Shown here piece after piece: positions 15,346 to 25,203 of a DNA stretch of 64,000 nucleotides. The notes beneath the pieces were generated by a model. That model did no database searches. It worked only from the letters and a program-made list of their open reading frames with translations, and was not told the DNA's origin. Location: NCBI RefSeq assembly GCF_014127285.1, contig NZ_CP059901.1, positions 496,001 to 560,000 on the forward strand. Direction: 5' to 3'. The position numbers and the translations under genes are program-made. This DNA is from Mumia sp. ZJ1417 (GTDB lineage: Bacteria; Actinomycetota; Actinomycetes; Propionibacteriales; Nocardioidaceae). How positions within the stretch are numbered: the first letter of the stretch is position 1; each line of letters opens with the position of its first letter.

Positions 15346-16509
15346 TCACCGTACGAGGGTGATCGACAGCGTCCCGGCGCCGACGGCGAGCGGGGCGAGC
15401 ACGAGTCCCTGCCCGACGACCTGCCGCCACCCGGGCTGGTCGGTCGGGTCGCCGTGCCGGCGGACCTGGCGCCACCACAGCAGCGTCGCGAGCGAGCCCC
15501 ACGGCGTGATCAGCGGGCCCGCGTTCACCGCGACGAGCAGCACGGCGGTGCGTACGGCGTCGCCGAGCACGACAGGGCTGAGGGCGAGGAAAGCGGGCAG
15601 GTTGTTGATGCCGTTGGCCGACACCGCTCCCGCCACGGCGAGCTGCGCGAGGTCGACAGGGCCGGAGCCCGTCCCGGCGATGCGGCTCGCGAGGTCGGCG
15701 AGGCCGTGCTCATGGGCACCGGCGACCACGACGAAGAGACCAGCGACCGTGATCAGCATCGGCCACGGCACGAGGTCGGCGACCGGGACCACCAGGCTGC
15801 GTCGTCGGACGAGGACGGCAGCACCCAGGGCGAGCGTCCCTGCGGTCGCGACGAGCGCGTAGTCCTGGCCCGCGACGAACCCGGCGACCATGACCGTCGT
15901 GACGGCGGCGGCGATTCGGACGAGCACCGGGTCGTCCGGCCGCGGGCCCGGCGCCGAGACAAAGCGGCCGCTGATGCCCCGGCGGTGGAGGAGGGACAGG
16001 ACGAGGAGCGTGGTCGCGAGGACGATGACGGCGGGCAGCGCCATCACGGCGACATAGCGTGTGCCGTGCCGTGCGAGGTCCGGGGCCGCGAGCAGGTTGG
16101 TGAGGTTCGAGACGGGCAGCAGGAGTGATGCCGTGTTGGACAATGCCAGCACGGTCATGGCGAGGGGGAGCGCTGTCGAGCCCGTACGCCGGGCCATCGC
16201 CAGCACGACCGGGGTCAGCAGCACGGCGGTGGTGTCGAGCGACAGCGCCACCGTGCACAGCGTCGCGAGGGTGGCGACGGCCAACCAGAGCAGGAAGCGG
16301 CGTCCGGTGGCAGCCCGGACCGCAACCCCGGCGGCGGCGTCGAAGAGTCCGCAGACGGCGCAGAGCTCGGAGTACGCGGTGATCGCGACGACGAAAACGA
16401 GTATGGGGCCGGTGCGCCGGGCGAGCTCCAGGGCATCCCCGAGAGGCAGCCACCCGGTCGCGAGGACAAGAGTCGCCGCCGCGATCACGAGGAGGTGCCG
16501 GGCCTTCAC
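15346..16509 (-). CDS. SLC13/ArsB-like ion transporter permease
   Basis: 387 residues with about 11 helices. Repeated cores of the ion transporter superfamily are visible: SLDTTAVLLTPVVLAMARR in the first half and SANGINNLPAFLALSPV with VNAGPLITPWGSLATLLWW in the second, the latter matching ArsB/NhaD and SLC13-type substrate pockets. It may export arsenite or move a dicarboxylate or other anion; the next gene being malic enzyme would fit a C4-dicarboxylate but arsenical export cannot be excluded. Start uncertain: GTG 16509 puts the first helix at the N-terminus, while ATG 16560 adds 17 residues and reaches into the malic enzyme promoter. Confidence 0.8.
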   Translation of the reverse strand: MKARHLLVIAAATLVLATGWLPLGDALELARRTGPILVFVVAITAYSELCAVCGLFDAAAGVAVRAATGRRFLLWLAVATLATLCTVALSLDTTAVLLTPVVLAMARRTGSTALPLAMTVLALSNTASLLLPVSNLTNLLAAPDLARHGTRYVAVMALPAVIVLATTLLVLSLLHRRGISGRFVSAPGPRPDDPVLVRIAAAVTTVMVAGFVAGQDYALVATAGTLALGAAVLVRRRSLVVPVADLVPWPMLITVAGLFVVVAGAHEHGLADLASRIAGTGSGPVDLAQLAVAGAVSANGINNLPAFLALSPVVLGDAVRTAVLLVAVNAGPLITPWGSLATLLWWRQVRRHGDPTDQPGWRQVVGQGLVLAPLAVGAGTLSITLVR

Positions 16510-16586
16510 CGGGAAAGGATAGTGACGCCGATCGAACGTGAGGGCCGCCTCATGTCTCATACGGGGCGGTGTGACAATCTTGTCGG

Positions 16587-17978
16587 GTGCCTGCTCCGAG
16601 CGTCTCGTACTCCATCACCATCCGGCTCGAGGTCCCCGCGGGGGGCTCGGCCGTCAGCGATCTGACCACTGTGGTGGAGAAGGCCGGGGGAGTCGTCACG
16701 GCCCTCGATGTGACGGGATCGCACACCGAGCTGCTCGGCATCGACCTCACCGTGGCGACGTCGGACACCGACCACGCGGACCGGATCGTCGTCGCCCTCA
16801 AGGCCATCGGCGACGCGGACGTCAAGAAGGTCTCGGACCGGACGTTCCTCATGCATCTCGGCGGTGTCATCGAGGTCGCCACGAAGCACCCGCTGCGTAC
16901 GCGTGACGACCTGTCCATGATCTACACACCCGGCGTGGCCCGAATCAGCGAGGCGATCGCTCGTGACAAGGAGGACGCGCGCCGTCTGACGGTCAAGCGC
17001 AACGCCGTCGCGGTCGTCACCGACGGGTCTGCCGTCCTGGGCCTCGGCGACATCGGCCCGCACGCGGCGCTGCCCGTCATGGAGGGCAAGGCGGCGCTGT
17101 TCAAAACGTTCGCCGACATCGACGCATGGCCGCTATGCCTGGACACCCACGACGTGGACTCGATCGTCGAGACCGTCGCTGCGATCTCGCCCGGCTTCGC
17201 GGGCATCAACCTCGAGGACATCGCGGCGCCGAAGTGCTTCGAGATCGAGGACCGCCTTCGAGCCCGCCTCGACATCCCGGTCTTCCACGACGACCAGCAC
17301 GGCACCGCAATTGTCGCCCTCGCCGCCCTGCGCAACGCGCTGCGCGTCGTCGACAAGGACCTCGCGCAGGTCCGCATCGTCATGTCCGGCGCGGGCGCCG
17401 CGGGCACTGCGATCCTCAAGCTCATCCTCGAGGCGGGTGCCACCGACGTCGTCGTGTGCGACATCGACGGCGTCGTGCACACCGGCCGGCCGGGGCTCGG
17501 CGGGCAGCTGAGCTGGATCGGCGAGCACACCAACCCGCGCAGCGTCACGGGCTCTCTGTGCGACGTGATCGGGGGTGCGGACGTGTTCATCGGCGTCTCG
17601 GCGCCCAACGTCCTGTCCGTCCACGACGTCGAGTCGATGGCCGACGGTGCCATCGTCTTCGCGCTGGCCAACCCAACGCCGGAGATCGACCCTGCCCTGG
17701 CGCGAGCGCACGCCGCCGTCGTGGCGACGGGGCGGTCGGACTACCCGAACCAGATCAACAACGTTCTCGCGTTCCCGGGGGTGTTCCGCGGGCTGCTCGA
17801 TGCGCAAAGCCACGGGATCGGGACGGACGTGCTGCTCGCGGCGTCGCGCGCGATCTCGGAGACGGTGTCGGACGACGAGCTGAACGCCAACTACATCATC
17901 CCGAGCGTGTTCCACCCCGAGGTCCATGTCCGGGTCGCCGAGGCCGTCCGCGCGGCGGCGGTGCAGGCCGGTCGCTGA
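16587..17978 (+). CDS. NAD-dependent malic enzyme with N-terminal ACT domain
   Basis: 463 residues. ACT regulatory domain about 7-85 (SITIRLEVPAGGSAVSDL...), malic enzyme N-terminal domain with the catalytic Tyr in MIYTPGVA and Lys in LPVMEGKAALFK, metal ligands in INLEDIAAPKCFEIED and FHDDQHGTA, then the NAD domain with GAGAAGTA and LANPTPEI plus SDYPNQINNVLAFPG. It converts malate to pyruvate and CO2 with NAD reduction. Start GTG at 16587; a shared promoter region with the divergent permease. The ACT domain suggests allosteric control by a small ligand. Confidence 0.95.
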   Translation: MPAPSVSYSITIRLEVPAGGSAVSDLTTVVEKAGGVVTALDVTGSHTELLGIDLTVATSDTDHADRIVVALKAIGDADVKKVSDRTFLMHLGGVIEVATKHPLRTRDDLSMIYTPGVARISEAIARDKEDARRLTVKRNAVAVVTDGSAVLGLGDIGPHAALPVMEGKAALFKTFADIDAWPLCLDTHDVDSIVETVAAISPGFAGINLEDIAAPKCFEIEDRLRARLDIPVFHDDQHGTAIVALAALRNALRVVDKDLAQVRIVMSGAGAAGTAILKLILEAGATDVVVCDIDGVVHTGRPGLGGQLSWIGEHTNPRSVTGSLCDVIGGADVFIGVSAPNVLSVHDVESMADGAIVFALANPTPEIDPALARAHAAVVATGRSDYPNQINNVLAFPGVFRGLLDAQSHGIGTDVLLAASRAISETVSDDELNANYIIPSVFHPEVHVRVAEAVRAAAVQAGR

Positions 17979-17988
17979 CGGCGCGGCA

Positions 17989-18642
17989 TCAATCCAGCCA
18001 CGTCGGGTCTGCGACGAGGGCCTGCAGCTCGTTGACGAGCCGTGCTGAGTGGAACCCGTCTGCAGCGGCGTGGTGCACCTGTACGGCGAGGGGGAGCAGG
18101 ACCCGGCTGTCTCGCGTGGTGTGCCGGCCGAGCGTGAAGATCGGCGCGAGGTGGTCCCAGCTGTTGCCGATGTTGAGGGTGAACCCCGTGAAGGATCCCC
18201 ACGGGAGGCTCGACACATCGAACGTGTTGGCCGGTGGTGTCCCCTGCGGGAAGAACTCGGTGGCGCGACTGTGCTCCGCGAGCAGGGGAGCGGCGACGTC
18301 GTGGAACGAACCGAAGTCGGGGTCGTAGGGTGCCCACACGCACGCAAACGTCTCGCGCTCGGGGTTGAAGGTCGTGAAGGCCGGGTGCACGACTGGCCAG
18401 ACAGCCGGCTCCCCCGACTCGGTGAGGCACATCTTGAACTCGTCGTGCCGGTTGACGACGGAGGCGAGTGCCCAGACTTGGGCGAGGTAGGTCTTGTACG
18501 TCGATCGACGCATTGCCGCGGTGAACGCGGTGACGTCGAGCTCGACTGTCATCGAGTACGTGCACGGAACGCGCTGGCGATAGTGCTCGAAGTGCTGTCG
18601 GCGCGGCCACGTGCCTGTATCGATCAGGGTCGGAACAACCAT
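17989..18642 (-). CDS. Chloramphenicol acetyltransferase-like protein (CatA type)
   Basis: 217 residues, the normal length of trimeric CAT. Motifs: R-x-HFEHYR near the N-terminus, TYSMTVELDVT, FTLNIGNSWDHLAPIFTLG and the active-site VQVHHAAADGFHSARLVNELQ, where the second His of HHxxxDG is the base. It would acetylate chloramphenicol or a similar hydroxyl compound with acetyl-CoA. It sits 27 bases after the menB-linked thioesterase on the same strand, in native-looking sequence without mobile elements, so a housekeeping or intrinsic role is as likely as acquired resistance. Confidence 0.85.
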   Translation of the reverse strand: MVVPTLIDTGTWPRRQHFEHYRQRVPCTYSMTVELDVTAFTAAMRRSTYKTYLAQVWALASVVNRHDEFKMCLTESGEPAVWPVVHPAFTTFNPERETFACVWAPYDPDFGSFHDVAAPLLAEHSRATEFFPQGTPPANTFDVSSLPWGSFTGFTLNIGNSWDHLAPIFTLGRHTTRDSRVLLPLAVQVHHAAADGFHSARLVNELQALVADPTWLD

Positions 18643-18669
18643 CCGCTCATCGTCCCAGCCGTCGCGACG

Positions 18670-19164
18670 TCAGCGCAGGGCCAGTCCGGGCTCGTGCGGA
18701 AGCGCAGGCCACGCCGAGCCGTCGACGATCGCCTCGTCGATCCGCGCCGCCACGTCGTTGGGCCACGGGACCGTACGGCGCTCCGCGAGGCTGACGTGAC
18801 CCTCGACGAACTCGAACGTGTTCGCGAGCGCCCCCGTCGTGGCGTTGAAGAGCATCTGCATCCCGTGGACGATCTTGGGCGAGCGCGTCAGGAAACGGAC
18901 GTACACGGCGACGTCCTGACCCACGAGCACCTCGTCGAGGTAGCGGATCCGGTGCTCCATGCTGAAGACGCTCAGCTCGTGCGCCTGGCGATAGGGCTCG
19001 TGGATGCCGATCCTCTCGAAGGCCCGGTCCGATGCCCGCGCGTGCAGGTCGAAGTAGTGGCGGATGTTGACGTGTCCGTTGCCGTCCTCGTACTCCGGAG
19101 GGACGGTGAGGACGAGGTCCGGCTCGGCGCCGGAAAGGTCCTCGAGCCGCAGCGCGCCGCTCAC
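18670..19164 (-). CDS. Hotdog-fold acyl-CoA thioesterase
   Basis: 164 residues. [25 protein letters not shown] is the 4-hydroxybenzoyl-CoA thioesterase signature (Asp/Asn-Gly-His-Val-Asn plus Tyr/Phe), followed by [24 protein letters not shown] of the central helix-strand unit. GTG start overlaps the menB stop by GTGA. Because MenB makes 1,4-dihydroxy-2-naphthoyl-CoA, hydrolysis of that CoA ester in menaquinone synthesis is a natural guess; general acyl-CoA hydrolysis is the alternative. Confidence 0.82.
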   Translation of the reverse strand: MSGALRLEDLSGAEPDLVLTVPPEYEDGNGHVNIRHYFDLHARASDRAFERIGIHEPYRQAHELSVFSMEHRIRYLDEVLVGQDVAVYVRFLTRSPKIVHGMQMLFNATTGALANTFEFVEGHVSLAERRTVPWPNDVAARIDEAIVDGSAWPALPHEPGLALR

Positions 19165-19997
19165 GGGCGCCGAGGGAACCGGGAGAAGTCGGGCGTGCGC
19201 TTCTCCTTGTAGGCCTCGCGGCCCTCCTTGGCCTCGTCGTTGCCGTAGAAGAGCAGGTTGGTGTCGTGCGCAAGCTGCTGGAGTCCGGCGTAACCGTCCT
19301 CGGAGGCGTGGAAGCTCGCCTTCATGAGGCGCAGCGCGTACGGGGAGAGTGCAAGCATCTCGCGGCACCACTTGACGGTCTCGGTCTCGAGGTCGGCGAG
19401 CGGGACGACGGTGTTGACCATGCCCATCTCGAGCGCCTGCTGCGCGTCGTACTGGCGGCAGAGGAACCAGATCTCCTTGGCCTTCTTCATGCCGACGAGC
19501 TGCGAGAGCGAGCTCGCGCCGAAGCCGCCGTCGAACGAGCCGACCTTGGGCCCGACCTGGCCGAACCGCGCGTTGTCGGCGGCGATCGTGAGGTCGGCGA
19601 CCACGTGGAGGACGTGTCCGCCGCCGATGGCCCACCCGGCGACCATCGCGACGATCGGCTTGGGGCAGCGCCGCATCTGCACGTGCAGGTCTGTGACGTG
19701 GAAGCGCCCGGTGGCCGTGGCGTCGGTCTTGTAGCCGGAGTCGCCGCGGACGCGCTGGTCGCCGCCGGAGCAGAACGCCTTGTCGCCGGCACCGGTGAGG
19801 ATGATGACGCCGACCGTCTCGTCCTCGCGAGCCACGTCGAGGGCGTCGGAGATCTCGATGATCGTCTGCGGCCGGAAGGCGTTGTGCACCTCGGGCCGGT
19901 TGATCGTGATCTTCGCGATGCCGTCGTCGGTGGTCTCATACCGGATGTCGGAGTAGTCGCCGGTCGAGTTCCAGACAGTGGGGGTCGAGTCAGTCAT
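19161..19997 (-). CDS. menB: 1,4-Dihydroxy-2-naphthoyl-CoA synthase
   Basis: 278 residues of the crotonase fold. MenB hallmarks: [43 protein letters not shown], and [35 protein letters not shown] with catalytic Asp and Ser, plus [20 protein letters not shown] at the end, as in other MenB proteins. It cyclises o-succinylbenzoyl-CoA in menaquinone biosynthesis. ATG 19997 is used (GGAGAA nine bases upstream); longer in-frame starts lack homology. First gene of a coupled menB-thioesterase unit, divergent from xylB. Confidence 0.95.
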   Translation of the reverse strand: MTDSTPTVWNSTGDYSDIRYETTDDGIAKITINRPEVHNAFRPQTIIEISDALDVAREDETVGVIILTGAGDKAFCSGGDQRVRGDSGYKTDATATGRFHVTDLHVQMRRCPKPIVAMVAGWAIGGGHVLHVVADLTIAADNARFGQVGPKVGSFDGGFGASSLSQLVGMKKAKEIWFLCRQYDAQQALEMGMVNTVVPLADLETETVKWCREMLALSPYALRLMKASFHASEDGYAGLQQLAHDTNLLFYGNDEAKEGREAYKEKRTPDFSRFPRRP

Positions 19998-20066
19998 GGG
20001 GACATTCTCCACGCCTGCTCGCACGGCCCTGCGTCGTGCCGGGTGAGGAGACGGCATGCATGCCGC

Positions 20067-20096
20067 TTGACATTAATTCAAGACTCGTACTAAATA
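20067..20096 (+). promoter_or_regulatory. xylB promoter, leaderless
   Basis: TTGACA at 20067-20072 and CTAAAT at 20090-20095 with 17 bases between, in an AT-rich island unlike its surroundings. The GTG start lies at 20103, seven bases after the -10, so transcription likely begins at the start codon (leaderless mRNA). The -10 overlaps ACTAAATAAGT, a near-palindrome that could be a ROK operator (inference). Confidence 0.7.
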
Positions 20097-20102
20097 AGTG
20101 AC

Positions 20103-21488
20103 GTGGCTCACACGGCGGTTCTCGGCATCGACTCCTCGACGCAGTCCACCAAGGCCGTGCTCGTCGACGCGGACGACGGCACGGTCCTCGCACAACGCAG
20201 TGAGCCGCACCCGGAGGGGACCGCCGTCGACCCGCGTCACTGGCTGAAGGCGTGCGACGACGTGGTCGGAGACTGGCTCGGCAAGGCCGACGCGGTCGCG
20301 GTCGCCGGGCAGCAGCACGGCATGGTCGCGCTCGACTCCGAGGCAGAGCCCGTCCACGACGCGCTGCTCTGGAACGACACCCGTTCCGCCGACGCGGCGA
20401 CGCAGCTCGTCGCGGAGATGGGCGGGCCGCAGGCGTGCGCCGATGCCGTGGGCAGCGTGCTCGTCGCGTCGTTCACCGCGACCAAGCTGCGGTGGCTGCG
20501 CGACCACCAGCCCGAGGCGGCGGCTCGTACGGCGCGGGTGCTGCTCCCGCACGACTACCTCTCATGGCACCTCGCCGAGCGGCGTACCGAGCCGTTCACC
20601 GACCGTGGCGACGCTTCGGGCACCGGATACTTCGACGCCCGGACGCGCTCGTGGCGCCACGACCTCGCGGCGGCGGCGCTCGGCCACGACGTCACCCTGC
20701 CCCGCGTCGTCGCCGACGGGGCGGCCGCGTACGAGGACAGGTTCGTGCTCGCCGGGGGCACGGGCGACAACATGGGAGCCGCGCTCGGCCTCCGCCTCGG
20801 ACCCGGCGACGTCGCGGTATCGATCGGCACCTCCGGTGTGGCCAGCGCCGTGTCAGAGGCGCCGGTCGCCGACGGCAGCGGAGCGGTCACGGGATTCGCC
20901 GATGCGACCGGCCGCTACCTCCCGATGGTGACGACGATGAACGCCGCCGGGATCCTCGATCTCCAGGCGCGGCTGCTCGGCGTCGACCACGACGGACTCG
21001 CTCGCCTCGCGCTCGCCGCGCTGCCGGGCGCGGGTGGCGTGACGCTCTCTCCGTACTACGGCGGGGAGCGCACGCCTGATCGTCCCCACGCCACCGGCGT
21101 GTGGTCGGGGCTGCGTCCGGGCACCACGCGCGAGGACCTCGCCCGTGCCGCGTACGAGGCGCTGCTGTGCTCCCTCGCCGACACGGTCGATCTGCTTCGG
21201 AGTCGCGTCGGTGGCGATGGCGGGCGGCTGCTGCTCATCGGAGGCGCCGCACGCAACCCCGCGGTCCGCGCCCTCGCGCCCGCGATCCTCGGCCGCCCGG
21301 TGCACGTGCCGGCCCCGGGCGAGTACGTCGCGCTGGGCGCGGCACGGCAAGCGGCCTGGGTGCTCGGCGGAGGCGCCGCCCCTCCCACCTGGAAGGCCGC
21401 GGGCACCGAGGTGCTCGAGGCCGACCCGACTCCGCGCGTGCGCGAGGCGTACGCCGACCTGCGTGACCGTACCGGCGCGTGGAACTGA
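20103..21488 (+). CDS. xylB: Xylulokinase
   Basis: 461 residues of the FGGY kinase family. N-terminal phosphate loop [26 protein letters not shown] and LWNDTRS of the sugar pocket, [11 protein letters not shown] with the catalytic Asp, SIGTSG, and [24 protein letters not shown] of the C-terminal signature. Phosphorylates D-xylulose with ATP. Leaderless GTG start; 14 bases ahead of xylA, so xylBA and the ROK gene form one operon that feeds xylose to the pentose phosphate pathway. Confidence 0.95.
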   Translation: MAHTAVLGIDSSTQSTKAVLVDADDGTVLAQRSEPHPEGTAVDPRHWLKACDDVVGDWLGKADAVAVAGQQHGMVALDSEAEPVHDALLWNDTRSADAATQLVAEMGGPQACADAVGSVLVASFTATKLRWLRDHQPEAAARTARVLLPHDYLSWHLAERRTEPFTDRGDASGTGYFDARTRSWRHDLAAAALGHDVTLPRVVADGAAAYEDRFVLAGGTGDNMGAALGLRLGPGDVAVSIGTSGVASAVSEAPVADGSGAVTGFADATGRYLPMVTTMNAAGILDLQARLLGVDHDGLARLALAALPGAGGVTLSPYYGGERTPDRPHATGVWSGLRPGTTREDLARAAYEALLCSLADTVDLLRSRVGGDGGRLLLIGGAARNPAVRALAPAILGRPVHVPAPGEYVALGAARQAAWVLGGGAAPPTWKAAGTEVLEADPTPRVREAYADLRDRTGAWN

Positions 21489-21502
21489 CACGAGAGGCCA
21501 TC

Positions 21503-22666
21503 ATGACCATTCCCAAGCCCATCCCAGCGGACAGGTTCTCCTTCGGCCTATGGACCGTCGCGTACCCCGGACGCGACCCCTTCGGCGACCCGACGCGCGC
21601 GGAGATGGACCCGGTCCACGCGCTCGAGCGGCTCGCCGAGCTCGGGGCGTACGGCGTGAACTTCCACGACGACGACCTGATCCCCTTCGGGTCGGACGAC
21701 GGCACGCGGGCACGCATCGTCGAGCGCTGGAAGAAGGGGCTGGCGGACACCGGTCTCGTCGTCACGACCGCCACGACGAACCTCTTCACCCACCCGGTCT
21801 TCAAGGACGGTGGCTTCACCTCCAACGACCGCGACGTCCGCCGGTTCGCCATCCGCAAGGTCATGCGCAACATCGACCTCGCGGCCGAGCTGGGCGCGAA
21901 GGTGTACGTGTGCTGGGGCGGCCGTGAGGGGGCGGAGTCGGGGGCGGCCAAGGACGTCGCGGCCGCGCTCGACCGCTATCGCGAAGCGTTCAACGTGCTG
22001 GGCGAGTTCGTCCACGACCGCGGGTACGACCTGCGGTTCGCGATCGAGCCGAAGCCCAACGAGCCGCGCGGCGACATCCTCCTGCCGACGATCGGCCACG
22101 CCCTCGCGTTCATCGAGACCCTCGACCGCTCCGAGAACGTCGGCGTCAACCCGGAGGTCGGGCACGAGGAGATGGCGGGGATGAATGCGGCGCACGGCTA
22201 CGCCCAGGCGCTGTGGCACGGCAAGCTCTTCCACATCGACCTCAACGGACAGCACGGACCGCGCTACGACCAGGACCTGCGCTTCGGCGCCGGCAATGCC
22301 CGCGGAGCGTTCTGGGTCGTCGACGCGCTGGAGGCCGGCGGGTACGACGGGCCGGTGCACTTCGACTTCAAGACCCCTCGTACCGAGGACGAAGACGGTG
22401 TGTGGGTCGCGGCGGCGGCGTGCATGACCAACTACCTCGTGCTGCGCGACAAGGTCCGGGCGTTCCGCGCCGACCCCGAGGTGCAGGAGGCGCTCGTCGC
22501 CGCGCGGCTCCCGGAGCTCGCCGTCCCGACGCTCGACGAGGGCGAGGGCTGGCGCGAGCTGGAGCAGGCCGAGCTCGCCGACCCCGAGGTGCTCGCGGCG
22601 CGCGGTGCCGCGTTCGAGCACCTCGACCAGCTCGCGCTCGAGCACCTGTACGGGGTGCGCGGGTGA
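21503..22666 (+). CDS. xylA: Xylose isomerase
   Basis: 387 residues, equal to the Streptomyces class I enzyme. Starts with [19 protein letters not shown]; catalytic His in [13 protein letters not shown]; metal ligands in [25 protein letters not shown] and [21 protein letters not shown] barrel that converts D-xylose (or glucose) to xylulose (or fructose) with two divalent metals. ATG at 21503 with GAGAGG upstream. Its stop overlaps the next gene by GTGA. All active-site residues that can be placed are intact. Confidence 0.97.
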   Translation: MTIPKPIPADRFSFGLWTVAYPGRDPFGDPTRAEMDPVHALERLAELGAYGVNFHDDDLIPFGSDDGTRARIVERWKKGLADTGLVVTTATTNLFTHPVFKDGGFTSNDRDVRRFAIRKVMRNIDLAAELGAKVYVCWGGREGAESGAAKDVAAALDRYREAFNVLGEFVHDRGYDLRFAIEPKPNEPRGDILLPTIGHALAFIETLDRSENVGVNPEVGHEEMAGMNAAHGYAQALWHGKLFHIDLNGQHGPRYDQDLRFGAGNARGAFWVVDALEAGGYDGPVHFDFKTPRTEDEDGVWVAAAACMTNYLVLRDKVRAFRADPEVQEALVAARLPELAVPTLDEGEGWRELEQAELADPEVLAARGAAFEHLDQLALEHLYGVRG

Positions 22667-23820
22667 CGCTCGTCGCGATCGAGGACCTCCGCCGCCAGAA
22701 CACCGCGGCGGTGGTGCGCAGCCTGCGACACGACGGTCCGGCGACGCGGACCGAGCTGGCGCGGCGGACCGGTCTCGCGAAGGCGACCGTCGGCACGATC
22801 GTCGGGAGCCTCTCGGACCGTGGCCACGTGCACGAGGCCGACGCGACGCCCGGGGTCCGTGGACGGCCCGGCCGGCCGGTCGTGCTCACGGGCGCGACGG
22901 TCGTCGGCCTCGGACTGGAGGTCAACGTCGACTACGTCGCCGCGGTCGCGGTCGATCTCGGCGGTGCGGTCCGGCTCGAGACGACGGTGCCGGTCGAGGG
23001 GCGCGACCCGTACGAGGTGCTCGTCGACCTCGCCCGTACGGCCGAGGCGATGCTCGACGCGGGTGGCGGGCGCGTCGTCGGTGCCACGGTCGCCGTCCCG
23101 GGACTCGTCGACCAGCGCCGCGGCGTCGTGGCGATGGCGCCGAACCTCCGCTGGGAGGAGCGCCCCGTCGCGCGGGAGGTCGGCGAGGCCACCGGGCTCG
23201 AGGTCACGGTCGAGAACGACGCGAACTGCGCGGCGCTCGCCGAGGCCCGCCGCGGCGCCACGGTCGGTCTCGGGCAATCGGTCTACATCACCGGCACCGT
23301 CGGCATCGGCGCCGGCGTCATCACCGACGGTGCGATCGTCCGCGGGACGTCCGGGTTCGCGGGCGAGGTCGGGCACATCCCGCTGGGCGACCCCTCGGCG
23401 CTGTGCGGCTGCGGCAGGCGCGGGTGCTGGGAGGCGTCAGTCGGACTCCGCGCCGTGCTCGCGGCGTCCGGTGTCGAGGAGTGCGGTACGCCGCTGGAGT
23501 CCGCTCGTGCCGTCGCCGCCCGGGCTTCCGAGGACGTACGCGTGGCCGACGCGCTGGCACGGGTGGGCAAGGTGCTCGGGCAGGGGGTGGCGACCGTCGC
23601 CAACATCCTCAACCCCGACGCGGTCGTCCTTGGAGGCTGCTTCGTCCCGCTGGCCGCGTACCTCCTGCCGTCGGCCACGCGTGCGGCGCAGGTCCACGTC
23701 ACCTCAGCCCCGTACGCGCCGCTCGACCTGCGGCTGAGCACGCTCGGGCTCGGCGCGGCCGCCGCGGGAGCCGCGGAGGAGGCGCTGACCGGCGTCTTCA
23801 GCGGCGCGACCGCCCTCTGA
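22663..23820 (+). CDS. ROK-family transcriptional regulator (xylose operon)
   Basis: 385 residues: winged HTH at about 15-65 ([26 protein letters not shown]), then a ROK sugar-kinase-like domain with GVEVN-type phosphate loop, [26 protein letters not shown] and the zinc site [13 protein letters not shown] regulators of this shape repress xylose genes and release DNA on sugar binding. GTGA overlap with xylA places it third in xylBA-ROK, so it likely controls its own operon. Confidence 0.88.
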   Translation: MTLVAIEDLRRQNTAAVVRSLRHDGPATRTELARRTGLAKATVGTIVGSLSDRGHVHEADATPGVRGRPGRPVVLTGATVVGLGLEVNVDYVAAVAVDLGGAVRLETTVPVEGRDPYEVLVDLARTAEAMLDAGGGRVVGATVAVPGLVDQRRGVVAMAPNLRWEERPVAREVGEATGLEVTVENDANCAALAEARRGATVGLGQSVYITGTVGIGAGVITDGAIVRGTSGFAGEVGHIPLGDPSALCGCGRRGCWEASVGLRAVLAASGVEECGTPLESARAVAARASEDVRVADALARVGKVLGQGVATVANILNPDAVVLGGCFVPLAAYLLPSATRAAQVHVTSAPYAPLDLRLSTLGLGAAAAGAAEEALTGVFSGATAL

Positions 23821-23887
23821 ACCCCACCCTCCCCGCCCTCGGACCCCGCACGGTGCGAGGCGCGCGGTGGGCTGACGACTGGCGGTG

Positions 23888-25093
23888 TCAGGCGGTGGCG
23901 CGGGTACGGCGCTCGATGAGGGCGTCGACCGAGCGCGGTGACAGCACGTCCTCGAGCACCATCGCGGCAGCGCCGACGAGCGCCTCGCGCCCGTGCAGCG
24001 GCGAGCTCACGATGCGCAGCTGGTGCGTCGCGAGGGGGAGCGAGCGCTGATAGACGACCTCGCGGATGCCGGCGAGGAGGTATTCGCCCGTCGCCGACAT
24101 CGAACCGCCGACCACGACGACCGAGGGGTTGAGCAGGCTCACGCAGGTGGCGAGGACGCTCCCGATCGCGCGTCCGGCCTCGCGTACGGCACGGACCGCC
24201 TCCACCTCGCCGCGCTCGACGGCGACCACGACGTCCTGAGGGGTCTCAACCGGGAGTCCACTCGCGCCGAGCTGCGTGGCGATCGCCGGGCCGGCCGCGA
24301 CCGCCTCGAGGCAGCCGAGGTTGCCGCAGCGGCACGCGACGTCCTCGCCGCGCCCTGACACCTGGACGTGCCCGAGGTCGCCGGCGGTCCCGAGTGCACC
24401 GCGGACGAGACGGCGGTTGGAGATGATCCCCGAGCCGATGCCGGTTGCGACCTTCACATAGAGGAGGTCGTCGGTCTCGGGCCAGCGCGTCGTGTGCTCG
24501 CCGAGGGCCATCACGTTGACGTCGTTGTCGACGAGGACAGGCACCGAGAACGTCTCGCCGAGGTAGGCGGGGATGTCGAAGTCATGCCAGCCCGGCATGA
24601 TCGGCGGGTTCGCCGGGCGGCCGGTGGAGTGCTCGACCGGTCCGGGCACGCCGACCCCGATCCCTGCGATCGCCTCCGCTGTGAGGCCCTGATCGGCCAG
24701 CAGCTGCCGGGCGAGCCCGGTCACGCGGTCGAGGACGGCCTTCGGGCCTTCGGTGATGTCGCTGGGGACGCTGACCTCGCCCAACACCTCGCCGGCCAGG
24801 TCGACGATCGCCACCGCCGCGTGGCTCGCCCCCAGGTCCACGGCGAGGACCGCGTACGAGGCGGCGTTGAGCGCAAAGCGGACCGGGGGTCGCCCACCCG
24901 TCGAGGCGGCCTCGCCGACGGGGACCAGCAGGCCCGCGGACAGCAGCAGGTCGAGGCGGGCGGAGACGGTCGAGCGTGCCGACGACGTCAGCTCCGCGAT
25001 CTCCGCCTTCGTCCGCGCCTGCCCGTCCCGCATCAGCTGGAACACCTCGCTGGCTGCAGTCGCCGGGCTCGACTGCGGCACGAACGAATCCAT
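23888..25093 (-). CDS. ROK-family transcriptional repressor of the sugar ABC operon
   Basis: 401 residues. HTH at about 22-70 (RTKAEIAELTSSARSTVSARLDLLLSAG), then ROK domain with AVDLGASHAAVAIVDL, VLVDNDVNVMALGEH, GTAGDLGHVQV and zinc-type CRCGNLGCLEA. Lies opposite the ABC transporter operon across a 110-base region with inverted repeats, so it is the expected repressor of that operon and of itself. ATG 25093 is chosen because the HTH begins soon after; the open frame extends into the operator region. Second ROK protein within 3 kb, and distinct in sequence from the xyl one. Confidence 0.88.
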   Translation of the reverse strand: MDSFVPQSSPATAASEVFQLMRDGQARTKAEIAELTSSARSTVSARLDLLLSAGLLVPVGEAASTGGRPPVRFALNAASYAVLAVDLGASHAAVAIVDLAGEVLGEVSVPSDITEGPKAVLDRVTGLARQLLADQGLTAEAIAGIGVGVPGPVEHSTGRPANPPIMPGWHDFDIPAYLGETFSVPVLVDNDVNVMALGEHTTRWPETDDLLYVKVATGIGSGIISNRRLVRGALGTAGDLGHVQVSGRGEDVACRCGNLGCLEAVAAGPAIATQLGASGLPVETPQDVVVAVERGEVEAVRAVREAGRAIGSVLATCVSLLNPSVVVVGGSMSATGEYLLAGIREVVYQRSLPLATHQLRIVSSPLHGREALVGAAAMVLEDVLSPRSVDALIERRTRATA

Positions 25094-25096
25094 GAA

Positions 25097-25140
25097 AAGT
25101 AGTCTCCCATGCCTACTTCTGTCGTCAAGTCCTTCAGAAG
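25097..25140. promoter_or_regulatory. Inverted repeats between divergent ROK and ABC genes
   Basis: AAGTAG-N10-CTACTT at 25097-25118 and CTTCTG-N13-CAGAAG at 25116-25140, overlapping. They cover the 5' end of the ROK mRNA and lie 64 bases or more before the ABC ATPase start. Dyads of this kind are typical ROK operators; which one binds the repressor is not determined. Confidence 0.55.
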
Positions 25141-25166
25141 CATGTCGACGATGAACGTACTTTTGC

Positions 25167-25196
25167 TTGACGCTCGACATTGACTGTGACTAGCAT
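25167..25196 (+). promoter_or_regulatory. Sugar ABC operon promoter, leaderless
   Basis: TTGACG at 25167-25172 and TAGCAT at 25191-25196, 18 bases apart. The ATG of the ATPase gene is at 25204, seven bases after the -10, and no ribosome site precedes it, so the transcript is probably leaderless. Confidence 0.6.
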
Positions 25197-25203
25197 CACG
25201 CGC

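Noticed and set aside
17989-18642. Acquired chloramphenicol resistance island
   Set aside because: Composition and coding style equal the neighbours, and it sits in an operon-like array with menB; no mobility genes.
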